From assembly GCF_026262505.1 (NCBI RefSeq), contig NC_067208.1:3791962-3855961 (forward strand): DNA of 64,000 nucleotides, read 5' to 3'. The notes below the pieces were generated by a model. The model was not told the DNA's origin. It was given only the letters and a program-made list of their open reading frames with translations, and made no database searches. The position numbers and the translations under genes are program-made. The stretch comes from Trichomonas vaginalis G3. Lineage: Eukaryota; Parabasalia; Trichomonadida; Trichomonadidae. Position 1 is the first letter of the stretch; each line of letters begins with the position of its first letter. This document shows positions 8,734-16,861 of this stretch, piece by piece.

Positions 8734-9396
8734 ATGACAGTCGAAGCAAAAACGTTCACGAACAAATCTAATGGCGAAACATTCACAAAAGGCACTTACA
8801 ACGGTATTGAAGTCTTACGTAGAGACAAGGATGGTTATATAAATGCAACAAATATGTGTCAGCAGTTTAGGAAAGACTTTAGAAGGTTGTTGGAAAATAA
8901 GTCCTGGGAAGAGTATTTTAAGGCATTTTGTGAAGAATATACCAACCCGCGGAATTCCGCGGGTTGCTTTTTATACACAGTTCATGCAGGAATTCCCGAT
9001 GAAATCAAACAGGTTAGAGGAACGTATGTAGACCCAAGACTCGTAAACTATATAGCAATGTGGGCTTCTCCAAAATATTGTATAGCAGTTGGAAAAATTC
9101 TGGACTCCATAGACAAGAAAGTTCATGAGAAATTAGATGAAGAAGAACTTGAAGATACAGCAGAGAATGCTAAACCTTTGTTCGAACAAGAAGTTAGAAA
9201 AATGCGCGAAAAACAAATAGAACATGAACGTGAGATATGTTCTGGTTATAGAGATTCTCCATACGAACTAGACCAATGGGAACAAGAAGATTTAAAGAGA
9301 GAATTTAGAGAATATGAACTCGCTAAAGTTTCATTAGAAGCTGCAGAAGAGAGGTTAAAAGTTTGGGGTCGTTTTGTACAAAAATATTGTGAGTAA
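8734..9396 (+). CDS. KilA-N domain DNA-binding protein 1, with in-frame palindrome
   Basis: The 220-residue intact frame has a KilA-N domain at ~20-125: a GIEVLRRDKDGYINATNMC strand-turn, FRKDFRRLLENKSWEEYF, then GTYVDPRLVNYIAMWASPKYC. The C-terminal ~80 residues are charged helices. KilA-N domains are DNA-binding modules of large DNA viruses and phages. Eighteen codons (8923-8976) between the two halves of the domain are a copy of the P1 palindromic repeat, in frame and without a stop. A tandem array of P1 lies 180 bp downstream of the gene. A regulatory DNA-binding role is likely; the target is unknown. Confidence 0.85.
   Translation: MTVEAKTFTNKSNGETFTKGTYNGIEVLRRDKDGYINATNMCQQFRKDFRRLLENKSWEEYFKAFCEEYTNPRNSAGCFLYTVHAGIPDEIKQVRGTYVDPRLVNYIAMWASPKYCIAVGKILDSIDKKVHEKLDEEELEDTAENAKPLFEQEVRKMREKQIEHEREICSGYRDSPYELDQWEQEDLKREFREYELAKVSLEAAEERLKVWGRFVQKYCE
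8923..8976 (-). repeat. P1 palindromic repeat inside KilA-N-1
   Basis: These 54 bp match, inverted and almost base for base, the units of the array at 9580-9903. The core at 8943-8966 is a perfect 24-bp palindrome centred on GGAATTCC with arms CAACCCGC. The flanks GCATTTTGTGAAGAATATAC and GCTTTTTATAC are shared with the array units. Being 54 bp, it keeps the reading frame. Confidence 0.9.
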
Positions 9397-9424
9397 ATGA
9401 ACCATTTCTTTTTATTGAATTCGG

Positions 9425-9572
9425 CAAAAATATATTTTAGGTGGAACCAGGTCCCTCGGTCCCTCGGTCCCTCGGTCATTTTAACTTCTCTGAAAAAGTG
9501 TGACAACATGACATTTTGACAACAACACAGGAGATAGATTTCTTCGTCAATGTTTTGTTGAGACTTCTTCGT
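9425..9572 (+). repeat. Left arm of ~150-bp inverted repeat around the 10,101 gene
   Basis: This segment (AAAATATATTTTAGGTGGAACC, three GTCCCTCG units, a TTTTGACAACAACACAGGA stretch, then TCTTCGTCAATGTTTTGTTG) recurs in inverted orientation at 11,211-11,361. The pair encloses the P1 array, a P3 copy and the gene at 10,101-11,015, so the 1.9-kb block may be or have been a cassette. Confidence 0.8.
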
Positions 9573-9579
9573 ATATGTT

Positions 9580-9903
9580 TTGTATAAAAAGCACCCGCCG
9601 GAATTCCGCGGGTTGGTATATTCTTCACAAAATGCTTGTTTTGTCAAGACTTTCATCGTCAATGTTTTGTATAAAAAGCAACCGCCGGAATTCCGCGGGT
9701 TGGTATATTCTTCACAAAATGCTTGTTTTGTCAAGACTTTCATCGTCAATGTTTTGTATAAAAAGCAACCGCCGGAATTCCGGCGGGTGGTATATTCTTC
9801 ACGAAATGCTTGTTTGTCAACACTTTCATCGTATATGTTTTGTATAAAAAGCAACCCGCGGAATTCCGCGGGTTGGTATATTCTTCACGAAATGCTTGTT
9901 TTG
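9580..9903 (+). repeat. P1 palindrome tandem array, four ~87-bp units
   Basis: Four head-to-tail units each contain TTTTGTATAAAAAGCA, an 18-24-bp palindrome centred on GGAATTCC, GGTATATTCTTCAC(A/G)AAATGC and a CTTGTTTTGTCAAGACTTTC linker. The arms vary between units (CCGCC, CCGCGG and CCGGCGGG forms), partly with matching change on both sides. Frames open across the array on both strands are low-information translations of the repeat and are not called as genes. The unit is the same sequence found inside KilA-N-1. Confidence 0.9.
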
Positions 9904-9960
9904 AGGTCGAGCCACTTTTGGCTCCACCTGTTTTTTCAACCAAAGCTCATTTTTTTCGGC

Positions 9961-10020
9961 AAAAATATATTTTAGGTGAAGTGGTGAGATCTCACCTCTT
10001 TTTTCACCTCTTTTCTCACC
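9961..10020. repeat. P3 palindromic repeat, copy 2
   Basis: AAAAATATATTTTAGGTGAAG leads into GGTGAGATCTCACC and two CACCTCTTTT echoes. It sits 80 bp upstream of the gene at 10,101, between its promoter block and the P1 array. Confidence 0.75.
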
Positions 10021-10100
10021 CGTTGAATTTTCATGAATTTTCCCGAAATAAAAAAAGTTAGTTTTTTAAAAAAAATATTTTTTATTTTTATTGTAAGAAC

Positions 10101-11015
10101 ATGTTAGCAACAACAGCACCAAACTCGTTAGTCATGAACCCAACATCTATGTTAGTAGAGATGAAAAGCTTCATTCCTTCTTCATATACTTTCGAAACAG
10201 AAATCCAGAAGATAAAGCAAGAACTTCTCCAAGGAGATTTAGACTGTAGTGCAAAAGATGAAGAAAATGAAGAATATCTTTATGACATGCAGGATATTAT
10301 TGACCATTTACCTAAACTTCCTGAAATACAACAACAAAAGCTTACTATTCCAGAATTCGATGAAATAGAAGTCAAAGCAACTGACTCAGTAGAAATAAAG
10401 AAGTTCATACGTAAGGTAAACTATGAGTTTCTTGGATTTCATTGCAACCACAAAGTCATGGACAAAGACTGCGATATGGTATATAAAAATGTTTCTGACA
10501 TATACAAATCTGAAGAATTTAAGACCTACGACAACTTTGTTTCGTTAGTTGCAAAATGTGTATGGCAGATAAGAGATAAAGATAAAAGAGGTAAAGTATG
10601 GAACGAACAGATAAAACCCGCAACTTTTGAGTTAAAGAAAACCATTGACGCCTTAGTTGTACTTGCAGGTTTTATTTCAATGTACAATGCTAAAATGAAC
10701 CCACAATGTTCAAAATGTAAAGCAGCAATGAGGAAATATAACTACTCCGTCAAAGAGATAGAAAGAATGCGAAACGACTATGCTGATTTAAAGGAAGAAG
10801 CAGAGAAACCAGCAGAAGATAAAATGGACATGTTGACATTTCTGAACAAAAACTATCCAACAGCTGACGATTTCCTTCTTTCAGATGTCAAGAAGAAATA
10901 TAAAGAAACCTTCGGCATTGTTAAAACATTCGATGTACTGACAGAAGAAATAGAAGCTACAAAACTGTTTAGGATTTCAAATATACATCGTACAATTCAT
11001 GTAAGACGCTTGTGA
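10101..11015 (+). CDS. Conserved 304-residue accessory protein with CxxC pair
   Basis: An intact frame follows the accessory-type promoter block (10,060-10,098, TTTTTTATTTTTATTGTAAG). The product is mostly helical and acidic with a central NPQCSKCKAAMRKY motif, which could be half of a zinc site, and a coiled-coil stretch after it (KEIERMRNDYADLKEE). A very similar protein is encoded at 51,916-52,797 in the inner Maverick, although the core genes of the two elements are highly diverged. Both copies are bordered by P3 repeats. The family is not recognised; a role linked to KilA-N cassettes is suggested only by neighbourhood. Confidence 0.75.
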   Translation: MLATTAPNSLVMNPTSMLVEMKSFIPSSYTFETEIQKIKQELLQGDLDCSAKDEENEEYLYDMQDIIDHLPKLPEIQQQKLTIPEFDEIEVKATDSVEIKKFIRKVNYEFLGFHCNHKVMDKDCDMVYKNVSDIYKSEEFKTYDNFVSLVAKCVWQIRDKDKRGKVWNEQIKPATFELKKTIDALVVLAGFISMYNAKMNPQCSKCKAAMRKYNYSVKEIERMRNDYADLKEEAEKPAEDKMDMLTFLNKNYPTADDFLLSDVKKKYKETFGIVKTFDVLTEEIEATKLFRISNIHRTIHVRRL

Positions 11016-11193
11016 AAAAGAGGTGAGAAAACAGGTGAGAAAAGAGGTGAGATCTCACCTCTTCACCTAAAATATATTTTTGCTGAGTAAAATGACATAT
11101 GGAACACGTACTTTTTCAGTAAGGACATATGGGGTGAGAAAAGAGGTGAGAAAAGAGGTGAGATCTCACCTCTTCACCTAAAATATATTTTTG
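11014..11193. repeat. Two P3 repeats in tandem, copies 3 and 4
   Basis: Each has GAGGTGAGAAAACAGGTGAG-type echoes followed by GGTGAGATCTCACC and CCTAAAATATATTTTTG, that is, inverted relative to copies 1 and 2. The first begins at the stop codon of the 10,101 gene. Between them lie 50 bp with a TGACATATGG/GGACATATGG echo and no gene. Confidence 0.75.
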
Positions 11194-11210
11194 TCTGATT
11201 TACGCTCATT

Positions 11211-11361
11211 GACGAAGAAGTCTCAACAAAACATTGACGAAGAAGTATATTTCCTGTGTTGTTGTCAAAATGTCATGTTGTCACCATTTTCAAAAAGATG
11301 TTAGTTGACCGAGGGACCGAGGGACCGAGGGACCTGGTTAGATCTAAAATATATTTTTGCT
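11211..11361 (-). repeat. Right arm of the ~150-bp inverted repeat
   Basis: This is the inverted partner of 9425-9572: GACGAAGAAGTCTCAACAAA, the TTGTTGTCAAAATGTCATG stretch, three GACCGAGG units and a closing TAAAATATATTTTTGC. Small indels separate the two arms. Confidence 0.8.
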
Positions 11362-11384
11362 GAAAAAAATGACCAAATTTCATG

Positions 11385-11724
11385 AATTTCCTCATATGTT
11401 TGCGACCCGCGGAAAACCGAGGAACGAGATTCCGTACGAAAATCGTGAAAAAACTCTATGAAAATCGTGGAAAAATGCTACCCTCGAAAAACCGAGGATA
11501 GAGATTCCGTACGAAAATCGTAAAAATTTGCGACCCCGGTTTTTTTCGGGGTCGCCTAAAACACATGAAAATCGTGAAAAATTGCGAGTACGTTAAAAAC
11601 CGTAGTCGCCTAAAACTCATGAAAATCGTAAAAAAAACTCTATGAAAATCGTGAAAAAATGCTACCCCGACTTTTTTCGGTCTTGCCTAAAACTCATGAA
11701 AATCGTGAAAAAAACTCTATGAAA
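11385..11724 (+). repeat. P2 hairpin-cassette array, five units
   Basis: About five hairpins of ~24 bp, each with a different stem (around CCCGCGGAAAACCGAGG, CTACCCTCG/CGAGGATAG, CGACCCCGG/CGGGGTCG, CGAGTACG/CGTAGTCG and CTACCCCGA/TCGGTCTTG), are separated by a conserved spacer close to CCTAAAACTCATGAAAATCG plus TGAAAAA. Individual units match the variable segments of three different KilA-N genes: the first matches 40,251-40,297 with 62,633-62,660; the third matches 12,733-12,789; the fourth matches 50,151-50,208. The array stands directly before the KilA-N/GIY-YIG-like gene at 11,812. Confidence 0.85.
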
Positions 11725-11766
11725 TCATATCTTTTATACAAGATAGAAAAAATAAAAACAACGTTA

Positions 11767-11811
11767 GTTTTTTAAAAAAAATATTTTTTATTTTGTATGT
11801 AAAGACAGGAA
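11767..11811 (+). promoter_or_regulatory. Accessory-gene promoter block before 11,812
   Basis: The block is TTTTTTAAAAAAAATATTTT, then TTATTTTGTATGTAAAGACAGG, then the ATG. The TTTTGTATGTAAAGACA core is shared, at nearly the same distance, by the starts at 12,512, 39,348, 40,044 and (other strand) 50,463. Confidence 0.5.
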
Positions 11812-12423
11812 ATGACAAGCACTGAGTTTGAAACAGTTAAAAAGATAGACAATGAGACCAAGGTGGTTAGAATAGGTGATTTAAACGTAAGATACTCAAA
11901 GAAATACAAAAAATATTCTTTGTCAGACATTTTAACACTATCTGGAAAGAGAGCAAAGGACTGGGTTAGAAATGCTTCAACTCAGAAAATTTTGACAAGA
12001 AATCCTGAGCTTTTGATATCGGTAAGATTCTGTGGAACTACAGCATATCTTATAGACAAAAGTCTTATACCAGTAGTTTTGTTATGGTTAGACCCAGTTG
12101 TTGGATATAATTTCATAACATATGGTTCATTCGATACGGAACGTTGCAGTGAAGGCTTACTTTACATCGTTCAGAAACCGAAGGACTTCAATACAAAGAG
12201 ATATAAGATAGGAAGAACATATAATATAACTAAAAGATATGACAGTACAGTCAATAGAGTTAAGGTTGTGTTTGTAAATGATATGAGAGCTGCTGAAACA
12301 GAACTGCTTGAAAAGTTTGAGAAAATGTATGGTGCTCCCACGAAAGGTAAAGAAACGTTTGAAGTAGATGAGATCGACAAAGCTATAAAATTATTTGACG
12401 AAGTTGCTGAAAAATACATGTAA
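11812..12423 (+). CDS. KilA-N protein with T5orf172/GIY-YIG-like C-terminal domain
   Basis: The 203-residue intact frame starts with a compact KilA-N-type region (~15-105: VVRIGDLNVRYSKKYKKYSLSDI, GKRAKDWVRNASTQKIL, YLIDKSLIPVVLLWLDPVVGYN). Residues ~120-195 (GLLYIVQK, then YKIGRTYNITKRY, MRAAETELLEKFEKMYG, KGKETFEV) have the pattern of the T5orf172 domain, a relative of GIY-YIG nucleases: YIV in place of GIY, a KIGRT strand, and a late Glu in ETFEV. A DNA-binding protein with possible nuclease activity is likely. The gene follows the P2 hairpin array directly. A broken close relative is at 39,348. Confidence 0.8.
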   Translation: MTSTEFETVKKIDNETKVVRIGDLNVRYSKKYKKYSLSDILTLSGKRAKDWVRNASTQKILTRNPELLISVRFCGTTAYLIDKSLIPVVLLWLDPVVGYNFITYGSFDTERCSEGLLYIVQKPKDFNTKRYKIGRTYNITKRYDSTVNRVKVVFVNDMRAAETELLEKFEKMYGAPTKGKETFEVDEIDKAIKLFDEVAEKYM

Positions 12424-12511
12424 AGCGTTTATTTTTGGTCTTTTATACAAGATAGAAAATAACGCTAGTTTTTATAAAATATTTTTTTTTATTTTGTATG
12501 TAAGAACAGAA

Positions 12512-13336
12512 ATGTCAACAACAGAGAACACAACAACTGCTATCGTTCATGAAGCCATAAGTGAAGAATACGAGTGGGTTCAGTATAACAAACAGTTACG
12601 TCTCATTCGTTCGGTCAAAGATGACATGTACCAAATGCAAAGTATTTTGACAGCATGTTTTGCTCCAGATACTAAACACGCAGACGACTGGTTCAAAAAC
12701 CAAAGCACACAAGAACTTTTGAGTGAAATTTCTCTAGACCGACTTTTCTCGGGGTCGCCAAAACTCTATGAAAATCGTAAAAATTTGCCAAATGGTTTGA
12801 GAGGTTGGTATGTACATAGACTTCTTGTAAATGCTGTTGCAATGTGGGCTTCGCCTCGTTATGCTTGGTATATTTGCAGACTTCTTGACGAAATTCATAG
12901 ACAAGAACGTGAAGAGCTAGAGAACAAGCTTCAAGCAAAAGATGAAGTCATTGAAGCAAAAGACAAAAACATACAGAAAAGAATACCACGTTCGGTACCA
13001 AAAGGAAAGGAAAAGAACTATAAGTATATGATTTACACTGAAGAGATGGAAAATTAAGAAGACAGAGATATGGTTATGTTGCATTTAGTCAGAAGAAACA
13101 ACAAAAGCTTTTACGACCTTGCTAAGATTTACAAATCTGACAGAAATTGGTTCTATCGCGAAAACTTACCGATTTCAATGACACCGAATGAAGATGTTAA
13201 ACAGATAGTTCAAGATACGTTACCTCAAACACACTATGATATGAAAGGTTGTACAATACTTACATTCAAAGAAGATTTGCCGCTACTGAAAGAAAAGATA
13301 ACAGAGTATTTTGACAACTTCAAACAAGCAGAGTAA
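12512..13336 (+). pseudogene. KilA-N protein 2 with internal P2 cassette and premature stop
   Basis: The start at ATG 12,512 is set by the accessory promoter block. It reads NTTTAIVHEAISEEYEWVQ, QLRLIRSVKDDMYQMQSI, DDWFKNQSTQELL, then the P2 segment, then GWYVHRLLVNAVAMWASPRYAW, the second half of a KilA-N domain. After a coiled region, an in-frame TAA at 13,055-13,057 replaces a codon present in the homologues. The same frame then continues (MVMLHLVRRNNKSFYDLAKIY... to 13,336) with the conserved C-terminal domain also seen at 49,603 and 62,633. It is one gene, broken by a nonsense change. Confidence 0.8.
12733..12789 (+). repeat. P2 cassette inside KilA-N-2
   Basis: GACTTTTCTCGGGGTCGCC and AAAACTCTATGAAAATCGTAAAAATTTGCC match the P2 array at 11,522-11,580 and 11,636-11,660. 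The segment falls at the junction between the two halves of the KilA-N domain, the same place where P1 lies in KilA-N-1. Confidence 0.85.
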
Positions 13337-13394
13337 ATGAACCATTTATTTTTCAAGCTTGACACCAAAGATGGCTCAGGTAGCTCTAGATGGT

Positions 13395-13700
13395 AAATTG
13401 TCTTGTCAAATCCTTCTGGCATTCCGAGTCCTTCCTTCTGGCATTCCGAGTCCTTCTGGCATTCCGAGTCCTTCCTTCTGGCATTCCGAGTCCTTCCTTC
13501 CGACAGGAAAAGTTTTTCTTTCCGACAGGAAAAGTTTTTCTTTCCGACAGGAAAAATTTTTTCTGTTGTCCGTCCGTAAACCATTCAAATTTTCGAAAAT
13601 TGAGAACTTTTTGGCCGACCTTCAGAAAAAGTTTTTCCTTCCGACAGGAAAAGTTTTTCTTTCCGACAGGAAAAGTCCTTCCTTCCGACAGGACACAAAC
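13395..13700 (+). repeat. Two interleaved short tandem repeat blocks downstream of KilA-N-2
   Basis: Bases ~13,403-13,497 repeat CCTTCTGGCATTCCGAGT about four times. Bases ~13,497-13,560 and 13,625-13,692 repeat TTCCGACAGGAAAAGTTTTTC about six times; each unit holds a TTCC(GACA)GGAA mini-palindrome. Frames run through the block on both strands but only translate the repeat, so I call no gene in it. It lies beside KilA-N-2 as P1 and P2 lie beside the other two KilA-N genes. Confidence 0.8.
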
Positions 13701-13795
13701 GGATGGCTGACGTTCCTCTTCCTGAATGTCTTCCAAAGCCAGAAGAACCGACAGCCCCAGCACCACAACAGACTAAGACTCAAACACTTACATTT

Positions 13796-14670
13796 TTACG
13801 CTTGACTTTTTACAATTTGAACTTTGTTTGCGTAGATATGAATTCTGAAAGAAGTATGAGGGTCTTGTATGACTTTGTACTTCTCCCATAGTTCATGTCT
13901 GTCAAACTTACCTGCCATGGACTCTTTCATAAGTTCCATGAAATCGTCTTCGGACAATCCGGGGAAAAGTATGATATCAGTAAGTATTCTCTTTACATCC
14001 TTACTTAAACTCTTTGCTGTCTGTACACAAATGACAACTGAGATGTTAAAGTGTCTGAGCTTCTTAAGAATTCGACACATGTCTTGTTCTCTGTTCTTTA
14101 ACAAAGGATGAGAAGCAAAGTCATCTAAGATAAGAAGACATCTGTGAGGGTAAGTCTTCCAATCGTAAGATTGCAATTTCTTCGAAATGTATTCTATCTC
14201 TTTCTGTTTGTTTCTGAAGTGTTTCTTCTCTAATATTCTCTGCATTTCCTCATTTGGGTCTTTAAACTTAGAATTGACATACTCATTTATAGCATTGTAC
14301 TTCAAAACTCTTCTTTGGTACTTCTTTATCCAATCTAACAACTCAGAGTCTTTTATACATACTAACTTAGACTTTTTATAATATCTTTGAACGAATTGAC
14401 GGTTTGGTCAAATTGACCAGAAGTACTACAAATGACTACTAACTCATAGAATGGGTTCTTCTCATCTAGTTCTTGTTGTTGTGCAGCCATTTTAAGATAA
14501 GTGAAAGTCTTACCCGACCCAGGTGGTGCGATTAGACCTGTTATACCATTCTGAGCAAATAAGAACTTGTCATGTATGGGTTTTATCTGAGCATTTTCCA
14601 ACTTCCTCTTGTTCTTATTTAAAACATTCTCAAATTTTTTGTCAATGTCAGCAAACTTTTTTTCTAACAT
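13796..14670 (-). pseudogene. FtsK/HerA-type packaging ATPase of Maverick A, one frameshift
   Basis: The start at 14,670 (MLEKKFADIDKKF) leaves a short gap to the divergent gene at 14,707. Walker A is APPGSGKTFT (~45 residues in); after the break come CLLILDDFAS (Walker B) and VVICVQTAKSLSKD, the Gln-containing motif typical of the A32/HerA group. The break is at an A-run near 14,360 and the two frames join without gap or overlap, so it may be a single-base deletion or a base-call error. In Mavericks this ATPase drives genome packaging. It is remote from the B/CD ATPase. Confidence 0.85.
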
Positions 14671-14706
14671 ATTTTTAGAAAAATTAAAATTTTTATCTTT
14701 TAGGAA
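14671..14706. promoter_or_regulatory. Divergent promoter region
   Basis: Thirty-six bases of A/T (ATTTTTAGAAAAATTAAAAT, then TTTTTATCTTTTAGGAA) separate the starts of the ATPase (minus strand) and the 14,707 gene (plus strand). The plus-strand half has the TTTTTATCT form of the T-rich box. Confidence 0.4.
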
Positions 14707-15102
14707 ATGTCTAGCGATTTCGCTATCTATATTCGAGACAAGCTTTTCGACAGCAAAACATCTGTCGACCATAAAATCTTACATAGTGTAAACAAGAAAG
14801 GTGAATTTGTTCTAAAGTTCTGTTTCTGGGAATATGACAAGAACCATAAAACCTTAAGCAGAGAAGTCTTAAAATTTGTCAATGACAGACTTGTTGACAG
14901 AGATGACGCCTCTTGGAGAGATGAAGTCCAACAAAACTTCTTAGAATGCAAAGAAGACACATGCGCTGTTCTTGAAAATGAAATAGAAAACAGAATAGAA
15001 GAGCTATTAAAGGACAAAGCACTTTTACAAAAATATGGTTCTGAGAAGTTTGACATAACTCCACCAGAGAAGAAGAAGAGAGAAAGAAAGAAAAGAAAGT
15101 AG
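14707..15102 (+). CDS. Conserved small Maverick protein, basic/acidic tail
   Basis: The 131-residue frame (SSDFAIYIRDKLFDS, FVLKFCFWEYDKNHKTLSREVLKFVNDRLVD) matches in plan and in several residues the 124-residue protein at 50,571 (FVFTYVLKEYDRYHNEVNQTLIKFVDKKLVN). It therefore belongs to a gene conserved between the two diverged Mavericks. The C-terminus is Lys/Arg/Glu-rich. After the stop, another frame continues to 15,152 with EEKKEPEPEKGRYDM, so the true end may be there, after a single-base shift near 15,095. Function unknown. Confidence 0.65.
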   Translation: MSSDFAIYIRDKLFDSKTSVDHKILHSVNKKGEFVLKFCFWEYDKNHKTLSREVLKFVNDRLVDRDDASWRDEVQQNFLECKEDTCAVLENEIENRIEELLKDKALLQKYGSEKFDITPPEKKKRERKKRK

Positions 15103-15168
15103 AAGAAGAGAAGAAAGAACCAGAGCCAGAGAAGGGGAGATATGACATGTAAAAATAAAATTTTATTT

Positions 15169-15588
15169 TTAGAACATTTCTGGGTCAATGTCAATGTTCT
15201 CTTCCTCTTTAGGAGCAAACACTGGCTTAGACTCTAAAATCTTTTTACCCAATTTACCTTGAACTTCTACAACTCTTAGACTCATAATATTCATAGTCGT
15301 CTGCTTTCTTTGGTTCATAAGGTATAACAAGTTTGTATGCTTTGCCTTCTTTAAGGTTTGAAACCTTCTGTCAAAACTTTCTTTGACTGTTAACAAACCT
15401 TCTATGTCTAAGTCTTCAAATTTCGCACCATTTTTAGTCACAATAGCAAACTTAACTGGTTCGATGTTCCAAACTTTGTCAAATGTAGACTTTTCAAAAT
15501 GGTAGAAGTAAACATTCAAATATGTGAATGGGTCTAGTTCTTCTTTAAGTCCTGACATGTACTTGTTGACTGAGATGAATTTCGTCAT
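15169..15588 (-). CDS. Hypothetical 139-residue protein, possible SSB-like
   Basis: An intact frame with TKFISVNKYMSG, a beta-rich middle (FTYLNVYFYHFEKSTFDKVW, PVKFAIVTKNGAKFEDLD) and an acidic end (EEENIDIDPEMF). The position between helicase and ATPase genes, the beta character and the acidic C-terminal tail recall single-stranded DNA-binding proteins. The proteins at 49,024 and 63,435 share the acidic IDID/DPE ending. All of this is suggestive only. Confidence 0.5.
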   Translation of the reverse strand: MTKFISVNKYMSGLKEELDPFTYLNVYFYHFEKSTFDKVWNIEPVKFAIVTKNGAKFEDLDIEGLLTVKESFDRRFQTLKKAKHTNLLYLMNQRKQTTMNIMSLRVVEVQGKLGKKILESKPVFAPKEEENIDIDPEMF

Positions 15589-15626
15589 CTTTTCTATCGG
15601 ATAAAAAAAATATTTTTTTTTAAAAT

Positions 15627-16861
15627 TTACTCAGAAAAATTTTTCTTTGTATATACACCATTCTGTACGTCTAAAAGACTTTTGACATTTGCCAAGAATG
15701 TTCGTTTAGACGCTGTCATATAACCATACTCTTGACAATACTGTTTATACGAATCGTACAATGACCTTTCATCTAAACACTCAAAGTCAGTTTCATCTAT
15801 GAACAGTTCATATACACTCTTGTTTGCTTCTAACAATGTTTGTCTCTCTTCGGTATGTGGAATTTGTCTTGGATTGAACTTTGAAATATCTAATGTCATG
15901 AAATATGAGAACAAGTGGTTGTAAAAGTTAGGTGTCAAAGTTTCTGCTAAGTCGTCAAAATATTCTGTATCTTGCATATGAGCTTCTGACGTTCTGACAA
16001 CTACATATCTTCTGTCAGAACTTTCTAACTTCATCGGAACGGCGTTGTTTGAAACCATGATGAAATTTGCAACATTTTCACAAACTCTTTGGTCTTTATA
16101 TTTTCTTTCAACAACTCCAACTTTGTCTGTTATAAGACTCTTCAAAGCATCTGAGTTCAAAACTTTTGTTGTATCTATACTTTGAAGTTCGTTACATACT
16201 ATAAGTTTCATATTCTCTATTGAAGAGTTAAATTTACCGCAGATGTTTTCTAAGTTTGTCATATTCGGGTTCGAATAGCCCTCTAACAGTTTGCATAAGA
16301 TATCTGTAAAGAAAGTGTTCTTACCTGTTCCTTGTTTTCCAATTACAATGAGAGCAGTTTCATTTTTAGCACTTGGATGTTGTAAGATGTTTGCAAACCA
16401 ACATAAGATATACTCATAGACTCTTTCGTTTCCATTGCATATAATTTCTTTGACATGGTCTAACCAAGCTTCTATAACATTTTCTTTCCATTCTACTTGT
16501 TCGTATTTATATCCAGTGAAGATAGAATAGAAGTTTGGAGAGGTGTATAGAACTTTATACCACGAACTGAAAAATCTTCTAACTTTGACAATAAGATATC
16601 CCAAGCATCTAACATCTTCATACCAACTTGTACGACTTTTATTTTCTTAAGTTTCTGTTTACATTCTTGTTCTGAAACTATTGTCGCTCTTGGTTTGTTA
16701 AAGACTACATCCCATTCTTTCATGACATAACATTCTGGGGCAGAGTCGACATAAATGACTAAACGTTTCAAATTCTCGACTGCTTTGTTATAGTCTCTAA
16801 ATGGACACATATTTCTGAAGGCTTGGAAGTCATAAAAATCTGAAACGTCTATTCTGTACAT
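15627..16861 (-). pseudogene. SF3 helicase of Maverick A, one frameshift
   Basis: From 16,861 (MYRIDVSDFYDFQAF) the first ~100 residues run to a break at a T-run near 16,560. The second frame then carries an N-terminal helical part (YEQVEWKENVIEAWLDHV), Walker A (VIGKQGTGKNTFF), Walker B (MKLIVCNELQS), the SF3 motif C (NFIMVSNN) and the arginine-finger region (SSDRRYVVV), ending in a winged-helix-like tail. This is the superfamily 3 helicase of viral replication proteins, expected to unwind DNA at replication. The frames join without gap. No equivalent gene is visible in the inner Maverick. Confidence 0.85.

Noticed and set aside
9246-9854. 202-residue minus-strand frame and several plus-strand frames over the P1 array
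   Set aside because: The translations are repeats of the P1 unit (for example repeated FCEEYTNPRNS) and the frame also runs antisense through KilA-N-1; it is a side effect of the repeat, not a separate gene.
11385-11724. CRISPR-like array (repeat with variable units)
   Set aside because: The regular unit is a hairpin cassette with homology to KilA-N coding segments; units are not unique spacers of foreign origin, no cas genes are present, and the host appears eukaryotic.
13234-13805. Several frames of 60-148 residues on both strands downstream of KilA-N-2
   Set aside because: They translate the CCTTCTGGCATTCC and TTCCGACAGGAAAAG tandem repeats in all frames; no promoter box and no independent sequence.
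13703-13891. 62-residue plus-strand frame beginning MADVPLPECLPKPEEP
   Set aside because: Its second half is antisense to the ATPase 3' end and no promoter box precedes it; it might be the relic of a protein tail, but I cannot support it.
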